A stretch of DNA of 64,000 bases from contig MU004231.1 of assembly GCA_010405405.1 (NCBI GenBank), forward strand, positions 240,321-304,320, written 5' to 3'. The notes below the pieces were generated by a model. That model made no database searches and had not been told where the DNA came from. It saw only the letters and a list, made by a program, of their open reading frames with translations. The position numbers were made by a program, and so were the translations under genes. Shown here piece by piece: positions 51,965 through 63,015 of the stretch; within the stretch, counting starts at the first letter, position 1; each line of letters starts with the position of its first letter. Source of the stretch: Microthyrium microscopicum. Lineage: Eukaryota; Ascomycota; Dothideomycetes; Microthyriales; Microthyriaceae.

Positions 51965-53535
51965 CTATAAAAGTCCTCGTCCTTCAGCTCTTGTCGCTGG
52001 CATACCAACACCAGGCCCTCGTCTAATTGAATTGTCACTCCCTCTATTGAGATGAGTTTCGTCAATCTTGGCTCTCGCAAGTGTGATCGCAGGCACAACC
52101 CAAGCTCCGCAACTACACCGCATTCCCTGCCACGCATATTTCCCAACGTTTGATTTACATTTCGGACATTCCAGGCGACCCTCTAGCTTACCTTGCTCTA
52201 GCTCTGGTCGCATCCAAGACAATGGGTCCATGAACAGGTGAGCGCAGGTGAGAGCAGCCGGGAATGGTTCGTTATGAGGAGGAGGTCTATGTGGTATGAG
52301 GAACTTTGAGGTAGCCAAGGCTCGTCTAAGTTACCGGAACAAAATATGTTAGTATGAATCGTATGCTGGATTGTATGTTGTTGGACCAAAGGCCTAGAAC
52401 ATCTTGCCAAAGGGTCGAAAACATAGGGACGAAGGCGCTACTGACCTGCATTTTCGACAACGATATTCAGAATCGACTGGCTCTGATGATGAGCTTGCGC
52501 TGACATGTTCATCTTCAAAGCGTATCTTGTCGGCATCTGGCGCTTGGCCGCAGTCGGAACTAAGCTGAACTTCACGTTGGTACATCCATCGCTGATATAC
52601 CGGTGACGATTCGACATCTTCGGTCATCTGCATGCGATGGTACATATCTAGCTGTTGCATGAATCCTTCGTTGGGCTCTACTATTGGCCTAACCTGTCGG
52701 ATCTGCTCCAGTGCTTCGGTAGGTGAGATCTGGAACTTTTGCATCATGTACGCTACGCAACAAGTCCCCGACCTTGACTTTCCCATAGCACTAAGTAACA
52801 GTATTAGCGTATATTATTCAAAGAATGCCGCAATTTGATATTTGTCATGTGGAGTTCAATTGCTAAAAGCACAAAAGGAGAATGACAGTTCAGCCTCACT
52901 CAGCCTTGTTGGAGCGGTCCAGACCGTCGAAAGATCGGAGAAAACTTCAGATTGAATCCACCCACGATCCAAGACGACGGCGCGAAAAGATTTGCGCATC
53001 GGATCGCGGACGTCCTTCCTCGATTGAAAGCTTCCTTCGATAGCCGATCCGATATTTCATTCGACATCGTAAAATCTCGTGCTGACGTCGCACTTTTCGA
53101 TGTGGCTATGCATCGCGCAATAGACGGCCAGTAAAGCGGAGTGGAGAAAAAAAAGGTCTGAAGCGTCTAGACTTACCAATGCACAAGGACTGAGCCACCG
53201 CTGTCCAAGCCATTCTGAATGAAGGCATTGGTTGCTTTGAAATGTTGAAGCAAGTTTTCATCTTCAACATCGTCGACTTCTACAAGCATGCACTTATAAC
53301 CGGCGAAGAGTTCTTTATCCCTATCCAGGTAGCCAGGCATACGCAAGACGGAAAGCACATGAGTAATGCTCGCTTGCTCTAATTGTGCCTTTCGACGAAG
53401 CGTGAATATTCTGTCCTTGATTAGCAGGGAACAGTTCGGTTCGATGATGATCAGAGTTTTTGATATTGTAAATGGCGCATGAACGTACCCGCCAATGTAG
53501 ACATTAGTCCCAGGAATCTTATCCAGTAAGGACAT
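51965..53535 (-). CDS. YVH1: Dual-specificity phosphatase YVH1 (DUSP12 family)
   Basis: Four exons: 53489-53535, 53177-53410, 52446-52790 and 51965-52325, 328 residues. Exon 1 to 2 gives NVYIGG then IFTLRRKAQL. The phosphatase P-loop HCAMGKSRSG is split by intron 2 inside the catalytic cysteine codon (TG, then T). The C-terminal zinc-binding domain has YRCRKCRRALATS across intron 3, CAHLFMDPLSWM, GRLECPKCKSNVGKYAWQG and CSCGAWVVPAI. YVH1 releases Mrt4 from pre-60S ribosomes and affects growth and sporulation. Intron 1 (78 nt) is a stop-free multiple of three. Intron 2 (386 nt) is by far the longest in the window. Intron 3 is 120 nt. Confidence 0.88.
52791..53176 (-). other. Exceptionally long (386-nt) YVH1 intron
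   Basis: Bounded by a GTAAGT donor and TGTTACTTAG acceptor. Most introns here are 47-60 nt. The middle (about 52920-53140) is GC-richer than the flanks and contains a CG-rich stretch (ACGGCGCGAAAAGATTTGCG). No homology recognised; could be an inserted element. Confidence 0.65.
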
Positions 53536-56500
53536 GGCCGTGCAGAGCGAAGCGCAGAATGGTTCGAGGATGGTCTGATTTGATCCAGCTATGCGTAGCG
53601 GTTGCTCGGCAGTCCAAAACGATGCTCTTTGATATTCCGACCACGAGATGTTGCAAGAAATACTGCGATGGACTTGCGGAATGGAATTTGAGGTTGATTT
53701 TTGATGGAAGTTGCTGCCTCGGATGATTGGGAGCCGTCGTCCTGGGTGGCGAGCAACGCGCTAGGAAATAGGTGACCGCTTGCTGGTGAGAAGTTCGAGA
53801 CCGGAACCTTAATCAAGACACCAGAATTATTTCGTCTCTAATATTGGAGACCACTCAGTCACCGCCTGGCGCGAATACCTTTGTGTAAAAAACATTTGTT
53901 GTAGGGAAGACGTGCTTAATGTTGTACAAGCTCTACCAAACATAAACCGTATGATTGTTCATAAGCCTCAGCCTCCATCCAGCACTGTATACTTCAACAT
54001 ATTGCTTAGCTCTATATGATTATTCTAGTGGCTTCAGATACAACAAGCGGACCCTCTCGACTTCCAATATAATTACATTATGAGTAATGGCGCATAATGC
54101 ATTTATAATGATAACTCTTGCTTTGATGGCGGCAACAATACCGTCAGAAATAGCCCAGGATGAACGTGATTTCGATGACTTGTCAAGATTCATAGTAGAA
54201 ATTTCTGCAAGGTACAAGAAACCAAAATGGATTTTCATGTTAGCAATATCCTAAGGTTCAAATGTTTGAAAATTGAATAATCCCCTAAGCGAACATGTAG
54301 TATTCTCCAAATACGTCAGCAGTCGCCGCACTTTTCAATGGCAAAGGGTAAGGGCGACTCTAATCGTCCAGCTAGACAACTATATCGTGAGCATAAATTA
54401 AAACAACCGCAAGAAAATAATGATAAGTATTTGTTTCAATCATTTAGAAGCAGTGTTGCGGAAAAGAAGGCACTCTCTGAGATGGTGGGGCAGTGGACAT
54501 GTTATATCGCGCTAGCCGAAAACGGTAAGCACCCGAGGTTCATTGTCCTTGTCAAATCTGCCCTCTTTTAAGGCTGATGAACACCTGGTAGGCACGCCGC
54601 ACGCTGGTCATAGAGGCAGTCACGCTCCAGTAAATATTACATGGATTGAGAGTTAGTTGTAGGGTCACAATGATAAAGTAAGGATTGCAATGTAGGGTTT
54701 GTCTATCTTGGCGCAACTGATGGAGGTGGAAATAGGCGCTCGAGGTGCAGAAGTTTAAAGGCCTCCTGCAGAAGGTGCAGACGCAAGGTGAGCACTTGTC
54801 TCTCCCAAGAAGAAGAAGAAGAGAAGGAAGCAAGGATAATCAAGAGACGGGATCCCTGGTCTCAGTGGGTCAAAGCTAGCCCAATCGGCTATTCCCAGCA
54901 ATCCATGCAGGCCAGCCTTGTACAAGACTCTAAAAATTCCTACCATAGGGCTGATTTTCTTCCTTCCCTACCTGTACTGCTTGTAGATATTACTCTACAA
55001 TAACATATAATGTTGGGGGTATCGCATCACTTGATTCTCTTTATTTGCGCTCTGACTCAATGTTGGCCCTTGGATTCTTGCCAGCCTGTCTGCCTTGCAT
55101 ATTCTCGTTTCTATCCACTTCACCGGTATCTTCATCTCCCAATCAAAGCCTTCCCCACTCACTCACCGGCGGCTCAACCTCCTTTTCCAGCTGTGCCGTC
55201 CTCCGTGCTCTTCGCGATCGTGATAACCACTTATCTTCCCATGTATCTAGATATATCTGCTGATCATGGCCGCAATCAGTTTCTATAGTGAACTCTTTAT
55301 CATCCAACTTCAATTTCTAAAACCTTGCCTACCAGCAATCAGTCCACTTGCTTTTGTCAGTCCCTTTCCTGAATTATGTGGTGCGATTGAGCCAGGCATG
55401 GAAGGGCTGAATTATCATCATGCATCCCTGTGTATGGTCGTATTCTGGCCGCCACCATGCAACCAAGCGAGCGCAAGCGGAGTGAATGCTGAATGACAAC
55501 CGCCGCGGGCGCCGAACTGCTTGCCTGAACTATTCATGAACTGATCTTTCTCACATTATCAGGTTAAAAAAATGACTCCGGTTTATTGTGCGATTGTAAG
55601 AACATCATTACCCACTTTTCATAGCATATGCAGGTCAATGGATCAACAGCAGTAGCACGGAAGTGTGCTCAGCTCGTGAGAGTCCATTGTATGCCTTCAA
55701 CTCAGGTCTCCATAAAGTTCCTTTGATGACTCGAATTGTGCCCCATTCTGCAAACACGCTTTGGAACCATGTTTTCTATAATGAAATTATGATTGAAATG
55801 GTCCGCCTAGTTATTTCGCCGAAGCCGTTGACACGCCTAATTAGACCTCCTAGAAGCGTCCAATAAGAAACCATCAAATATGCGTCGCGCCGATCCGCAG
55901 AGAAGCGATCGGTGTTAGATCGCAAAGGCTCCATGCGCGTTGCAAAGACCAAGGCAAGTCAAAATTGACAAATGCTCAGGTCTGGACTCGACAGCATAAA
56001 GATTATGTACCCCAGTGCCTTGATATAGAAGATAATCATGGAAATTGACAAGCCATAATATCATGGTAGTGTGTTTAACCTTCTTTGGCGTATGGTCAGA
56101 TTAAAGTCGGAGGACATCGGCCGCAGGCGAGCGTGGTAATAAAGCATGAGGATCTCGCAGCCTCGTGGATTTCATGGATCCTTGAATCAAGGCCCGTAAA
56201 AATAGGGCGGCATGTATGTCGATCAAGTCATGTGTCGCAAAATCCCGTCCCCCGGAGAATGTGCACAGTTGTCTAATTTCCCGTCCAAGCGGGTGGTTGT
56301 CAAACAACCTTGGCTTTTCTTTGGCGGGAGATTAGAAACCTGGCGAACGACTATCATTGCTTTGGAGTTGCGAATTATACTTGGTTATCTGATCCACCAG
56401 GGTCACATCGCTGTTGATCATCAATGCGCTCCGTTGCACAGATATTTGTAGTCATTATTCGTCAGAAGGCGTAGAGCCGCGATTACCGCAATGCAACGAT

Positions 56501-58624
56501 TAACCAATATCAAATTATTTGCATTCTTGGGTAACAGACTGCTGGGACCGAATGTCTTTGGAGCGGCATGCATTCACGTAACATAATTTGATACTTAGTT
56601 CGGTTTTCTCGCACAGTAAGAGATAGGCACACGACCACATTGTTCAGTTTGCTAAGAGCTGCATCGCAATTTGAGTTGCCATTGAGCCAGTGATCATCCA
56701 ATGGCAGAGATACGAGATGTCTCCAACTGTCACATCTTCAAAGACGGCATACGATGCACCGCGCCACCGTTAGCGCAATCTGATAGAGAATCTCCAATTG
56801 TTCAGTGCTGATTGAGGGATTCAGTGGGATCAGGTGTTCCGCCACACTACATTCACCCCTTAGTTTAGATTACGCCTGACAACGCTATGAAAACGCCATC
56901 AAAACGTTTGACAAATGCTTTACAATCTCACGTGTTTCCCTCTTGGTTGACAAGCCGTCGCAGCGGCGTTCTTTGTTGAGCAATGAAAGATCAGGAACCC
57001 GTGTTTGTGGGTGAGGCCACGAACCCCAAACCCCGAAGGGAGGGGGACTGAGCGTTCCTGAAGATAAGCTCTCTAAGCCCAGGATAGATATGAAATCCCC
57101 TCGGAGCGAGCTTGCGAGCGTGAGAGTCACGATCAAAGGAAGGACAAGAATAGAGGAGGGAGGGTAGGTGATTACTTTGAACGCGTAAAGAACCCTTTAG
57201 ACTTAGTGTTAAGGGGGCCAAGACCGTAATTTTGAGCCACTTTGGCGTAACACCTGAGCTCAGGTATATACCCGTGCTGATTCCTGAATGCAACTCTGAG
57301 TGAGGCTCTTGTGAGGCGTTACCTACCGATCACAACCACACAACGGTAGACATCCACAGATCAAGCGCCTTGTATGAATCTGGTAGCGGATCGTCAAGAG
57401 ACCGAGGGAAACTGGCGGCAGAAGCTCAAGAAGTGGAGTTGAAGAATCGATGGCTTTTCAGCCTAGCACCTTTCATTTTCAAGTTGCAACTCTACGTGCG
57501 ATTTTAAAGGGGAGAATGTATGAAGACACCTAAAGCGTTTAGCGCAACGAAATAAGTAGCATAATTAGCAGTGTTAGCCTGACAGGTCTTGGACCTCAAG
57601 CTACACGTACTACTTTCTGCGGATAACAAGCTCAGCCCAACAACAAGGCCAGGTTTTGGCCCAGCGGCTTCAGCCAGCCCTGCATGTCAAAAGCCACTTT
57701 GTAGTATTCTTACCGTAGCCTTGCCGTACTTTCAAGGTTGTGTGCATTGGTTGTCCAATGTCTTGTCCAATGTCCTTGCTCTTCATCCAGTTAATTCACT
57801 CCATCGAGTCCATCGAGTCCATCGAGTCCATCCACAGCTGGACCATCTGCACTCTGGAGCCACTCTCTGTGCTGGGTCTTGATGCACTTTGGTTGCTGAA
57901 CGAGCACTACTGGGTTGCCACTCAAACATTATGAAAAAGCGGTGCAATCCACTATGTGCACGAGATGCATCTTGTCAGCTCCTTCTTGAAGTTTTAATTA
58001 TCGGCACCACAAGGCTGGCCGCTCTACTCCGTATTGCCATCCTTTTGCCATACACATACCGGTATTCTCGGTTCACTACTGACGACGAGCCGCCTCATTG
58101 GGAAATTATCGAGTCTGTGGTTTGACTTGCTAGTCTTCGATTGCTTCCACCAATATTCCAAGCGTTTCAATTCTCTGCCGTCCGAGACCATGCTCCGGTA
58201 AGGCCTTAAAGTGCCGCCATCTTAGCATTGATCTAGTCTGGGGTAAGCTTCCCAAACACAGTAAGGTCAATTCGTGCTCCCTTGGTTGGAACTTGGATGT
58301 TTATTGTTGGTGCGCTGAGCCTTGAGCCTTGAGCGCTGTGCTGTGTCATTCTTTACTCTCGTACACTCCACTCCGACTACCAGTCCCTACTCTACGGTCC
58401 ACGGAGTACCTGCCTCTTAGCTCGACTTTCTTCATCAAACTCCCCCTACCTACTTCCTGCTAGGCTATTACTCCACTCTTCGCCCAGTCCGACACCAGGT
58501 TCTCGAGAGCCTTGCAGAGGCAACCTTTTGCTTCCTTGATCCCTCCCCAGTACTTGCCCGTCCGCGCTTCCCTTGCCCTGTAATTTCGCAATTCAGCTGG
58601 CGATCCGTTCATTGTGCTCAAGGG
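53536..58624. other. Five-kilobase region without convincing genes
   Basis: Many short open frames on both strands, none with protein-like domains, splice partners or Kozak-like starts. A 77-codon frame at 54338-54571 (MAKGKGDSNRPARQLYREHK) is the best but unsupported. Purine-rich AGAAGAAGAAGAAGAGAAGG at 54811-54830; G-rich/C-rich patches near 57000-57120. The last 250 bp before 58625 are CT-rich, as expected for the promoter and UTR of the zinc-finger gene. Decayed transposon sequence is possible but not demonstrable by eye. Confidence 0.4.
57801..57827. repeat. 3 x 9-bp tandem repeat CCATCGAGT
   Basis: Three perfect copies of CCATCGAGT followed by a partial CCATC. Confidence 0.9.
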
Positions 58625-60730
58625 ATGTGGCCAAACCAAACAACCCAAACGCCTGCCATTCGAATATCTGCCTCGACTACTACTTCTCATCAACACCATG
58701 GCCTTGGGCCGGACTCTCTTTCACCTCCGTCAAGAAACAAACTCTCTTCCGCCCTTCCAATGCCTATCCCAAGTCCTCGAGATGACATCCCTCCCCCGCT
58801 GCCACCGCCACGCTATATCGATGCCTTGAATAAAGGACGAGACCCTGGCTGGCAATGGGCAAATGGTGTCATTCAACCAGATGCTACGCCCGAGTACGAA
58901 ACGGACACTAGATATCACACTCTACCTTTGCGACCAGAGATCTCGCGGACTCGAAGCGAAAATCCGCGCGATTCTCACCTCCGGCATTATCCCTCTCAAT
59001 CGCTACCAAATCCGCTAGGAGGCCGATTAAATCTCCTTGAACGTCTTGAAGGCAAAGATGAAGAAGGCGCTGTTCGACCAAATCTAGCTAGGTATGTTAT
59101 AATTTCCGTCGGTCAAGCCTCCTTGTACTACAAGCGCTTAAAATCTTGTGTACCGCGAAATGTCACTTGCTCCATTGCTAATCTCAATATTGCGCAGGCT
59201 CCAAAGCGAAAACCAACTAAGTTTACGAACCTTGCACAGCTCAGCTCAACAATTCGATCGTCAGCAACTGTCAAAACTCGACGGCCCGTCTCGTCCAACT
59301 TCATCCAGTCTACCAAACTCCTTACCTTCCCCGCGCGACTTGTCTCATGCAAGGAGAACAGGAAATACACTAAAACCATTGCGCGTACCCGATTACCGAC
59401 ATGGCGGTCCCGATTCACCTCTTATGCGTTGGCCTGGCTCATCACCATCCGCCCTGTCCTCTACCACCGCGTCGGGAGTAAGGAGTCCCCTTTTTGAATC
59501 TAGTTCCATAGATTATACTCGTTCGCCTCCGTATAATCGTCTTGTACCTTCTGATGGTGGCGAAGATCGTCATTCACCATATATTCATCGTAATAGTGTC
59601 GAACATAGTAGCGTGTTTTCAGAACCGGACATGCCTGCAGAAGAAAGTGGAATGAAGAATTTACATTTGCATGATCGCACACCTATTGCAGAGGAAGGCT
59701 CAAGTTTCAATAGAAAACGTCGGGCGCCTTCTCCAACATTAGAATCATCTCGAGATTCTCGCAGTTCCGGCAATCACAATGATCTATATCATAAACGCTC
59801 CATGCAGGTACTCAATAGCAATCGATCGCCATCAGCGCGCTTACCTCCAATTGGATCTACATCTACAGCATCTTCCCTGGCTCAATCTGCAGCCTCACAC
59901 TGGAATAACTCAATCGCGAGTAGTGCAACCAGTTACAATTCGGAGCGGATATCGCCTAGCGCCTTGTCACCTTCAGCTGAATCGGAGTATCCTCGCTTAC
60001 CACCTCTATCCGCAGGGGGCGATCAGTCTGCATCTGACAACCGAGCCAATAGTCAATGGAGATCAGACAAGTGGGAAATTGAAAGACAAAATACTTTACT
60101 ACTTTCAATGAATGCGGCCGGGTTATACGCATGTGAATGCTGTCTTAAAAAGCCGAGGCGATTTAGAACATTGGACGAACTCAGGTAATGCATAATCTAA
60201 TCTGATAAGCGCACGCAACTAACCAAGACAGACAACACGAGTCTGAAAAACAATACCAATGTCAATACTGTTCGAATAGATTCAAGAACAAAAATGAAGC
60301 TGAAAGACACCAAAATTCACTCCATCTACGAAAATACTCCTGGTCTTGTGCTGCTCTTTCCAACCCACGACAAGCATTCCATCAAAACCCAGCGCGTGCA
60401 GAGATATCCGACGTATGTGGTTATTGTGGAAAAGAATTCCAAAATCCATCCGACTGGCATGCCCGTAACGAGCATCTAGTCACCGAGCACAAGTTTGGCG
60501 AATGTAATCAACACAAAAAGTTTTTCCGGGCAGATCATTTCCGTCAGCATCTCAAGCACAGCCACGGCGCAGCCAGTGGAAAGTGGACTGGTCAGCTTGA
60601 GGCAATATGCATAAAAGACGAACCACTTCCAGCACTAAGAGGGCCGCCACAACTCGTTGGGCAGTCAAACAATGTGCTTCCTCCAATATCGATGGTTGGA
60701 GAAGATCCGGCACCGCCTGTATTGCGATGA
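58625..60730 (+). CDS. C2H2 zinc-finger transcription factor
   Basis: Exons 58625-59091, 59198-60184 and 60232-60730, 650 residues. The first 530 residues are Ser/Pro-rich and largely disordered. The zinc-finger part begins at the end of exon 2 (YACECCLKKPRRF) and continues with YQCQYCSNRFKNKNEAERHQ...H, then CGYCGKEFQNPSDWHARNEH, then CNQHKKFFRADHFRQHLKHS. This spacing of irregular C2H2 fingers near the C-terminus is typical of Pezizomycotina regulators. Intron phases match across both junctions (106 and 47 nt). Another in-frame ATG (MPIPSPRDD, 58760) may be the real start. Nuclear regulator; targets unknown. Confidence 0.86.
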
Positions 60731-61752
60731 TACTGAATGCTTCATAATTGCATACTTGGGATTGGCGTTGAAAGCTCATGATGAGCTAGACACTGAATCG
60801 ACTTATTACGACCATCACGAACTATTATTCTTATTTTCTAATCACTGTGTGATTTTGAGCTATTTGCTGCTTTGCAGGCAATTCTCTCTTTCAATCAACC
60901 ATTTATCTTGTTTTCGAAACCTTTATACCACGCTACGATTCGGAATCGCGGCGCATTGATATCTGTTTGACGCTTTGATTTTGCAAAGCCAGCAAGGCAT
61001 GATGGGAAATCGGACCTTGGTGTGGGACGACTGATTTTAGATCATAAAATGGCTGACATGCGTTGGAGTATGTATTGGATTAGCATTCAAAAAGCATCAG
61101 GCGAAGCTTTGTTGACTGCATAGAGATGCAGTTAGTTATCTAATCTACGATCGATAGCTCTTCGTTATCCATATCATCCCAGTACTACAACAAACAGTGC
61201 TTTGTTCGCAACCTAGATGAAAAGCGTGCCATACTTTGATTATGTTGCCGTAGCTTTACATTATCTGATGAACTTAGGTAACGGTCTACCTTTCGGCATG
61301 TCCTGCAAGGAGGCAAGCTGGGAAGGCTGAAAGTCATGCTAGGCGAAGATAGGGAGTGCGTTGCGGATAGCTGTCAACATGTGCATATTGACGAACCTAT
61401 AGCTAGCAAGTTATCAATCACCCCGCATGTACAAGTGGATAGACTACTTGTTAGCATAGGCAGAAATACAGGCACCAGAATAGAACTTGATAGACGGAGC
61501 CTAGATATAGCTCCCGTGATATCAGTGTTACAATCACAAACGGTGTTGCATAACATCTTACGTATGGTTTCGATATCGTTCATGATTTAAAATCACCATT
61601 ATATAGGAGATTCAAGTCCAACGCTTTCTAAATCGAAAAGAATAACTCAAAGATCTAACCATTGCTCAGTTTACAAGTATCCGATATCAAATCGCATTAC
61701 AGCAAATTCCAAGAAACACTCCAATTTCATTCTAATTCCATAACCATCCACC
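60731..61752. other. Intergenic region
   Basis: 1.0 kb; nothing supported apart from the 3' flank of the zinc-finger gene and the promoter of the aminotransferase gene. Confidence 0.45.
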
Positions 61753-63015
61753 ATGGCACCAAATACTTCAACGCCAGATCAGATAGCCTACCCAGCCAAC
61801 ACTGCGGCTCCCATGAAACCAGGTGATGCCAACTCATCTTCTCCAATCCCCAGCGCCTTGCTCCATCGCAATCTCAATATCAACCCTCATATCGTCTCTT
61901 CCGCCTCAGGCTCCTATGTCACCATGTCCACCGGCCAACGCATCCTCGACGCCACCTGCGGCGCTGCCGTCTCATGTCTCGGACATGGCAACGCCCGCGT
62001 CCAAGCCGCCATGGCCGCTCAGCTAGACCAGGTCGCGTATTGTCTTACACTGATGTTTGGCACAGCTGCAGCGGAGGAGTTGGCTCACGAGGTCATTGCC
62101 GGGACGGGTGGGGAAATGTCACGATTATACGTTGTTTGTTCCGGTAAGTTATTTCCATCCTTCAGAAGATGGAGTTTGGTATTGATGGAGTGGATTAGGG
62201 TCCGAGGCAATGGACGCCGCTATGAAGATGGCTAGACAGTATTTCCTTGAACTGCCAGAGCCACAGCCGCAGCGCACGAGGTTTATTGCGCGTGAGCAGT
62301 CGTATCATGGCACGACGTTGGGCCCTCTTGGGCTGGGTGGACATACGATGAGGCGGAAGCCGTTTGAGCCGCTGCTGTCTAGTAATTGCTCGAGAGTGTC
62401 GGCTTGCTATGCTTATCGTGGGATGAAGGAAGGTGAATCAGAGGAACAGTATGTAGTGAGGCTGGCGGAGGAGTTGGACGCGGAGTTTCAGCGCGTTGGG
62501 CCGGAGACTGTGTGTGCTTTTGTGGCAGAGCCGGTCGTTGGTGCGGTAAGTTATGCTCTTCATGGAATGCGTGAGAGATGCTAAGGAGATCTCAACAGGC
62601 TTTGGGTTGTGTGCCATGTGTGCCAGGATACTTTAAAGCGATGAAAGAGGTCTGTGACCGGTATGGCGCATTATTGGTTATGGATGAGATTATGTGTGGG
62701 ATGGGCCGAAGCGGGACGCTGCATGCCTGGCAAGATCCTGCTGTTGGTGTCGTCCCTGATATACAGACCGTCGGTAAGGGGCTGGGCGGTGGATTTGCAC
62801 CTGTTGCTGGTGTATTGGCTTCGAAGAAGGTGATGAGTGTCTTCGAAAAGGGTACTGGCGCATTTGTTCACGGCCAGACGTACCAGGGACACCCGCTATC
62901 TTGTTCTGCTGCACTCGCTGTTCAGAAAGAAATGAAGGAGAAGAATCTCGTCAGTAACGTGGCGGAACTGGGAGTCTTATTCGAGAAACTGCTTAAGGAG
63001 AAAGTTATTAAATAG
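61753..63015 (+). CDS. Class III PLP-dependent aminotransferase, C-terminally truncated
   Basis: Exons 61753-62143, 62199-62545 and 62599-63015, 384 residues. Class III features: GQRILDATCGAAVSCLGHGN near the start, VVCSG/GSEAMDAAMKMARQY at the cofactor phosphate site, SYHGTTLGPLGLGG, AEPVVGA, then ALLVMDEIMCGMGRSGTLHA (the DE(I/V) motif) and the PLP lysine in PDIQTVGKGLGGG. After GHPLSCSAALAVQKEMKEKN and LFEKLLKEK the frame stops at VIK, before the conserved small C-terminal subdomain (about 60-90 residues in the family, normally including a VGDVRGxGLF-type motif). The stop coincides with the start of the AT-rich block. Probably a non-functional 3'-truncated gene. Confidence 0.85.

Noticed and set aside
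52952-53134. Open frame inside the long YVH1 intron
   Set aside because: Starts with TTG, has no homology that I recognise and no splice signals connecting it.
56885-57293. Minus-strand frames near a GC-rich patch, considered as transposase remnants
   Set aside because: No DDE or zinc-finger motifs and no inverted repeats seen.
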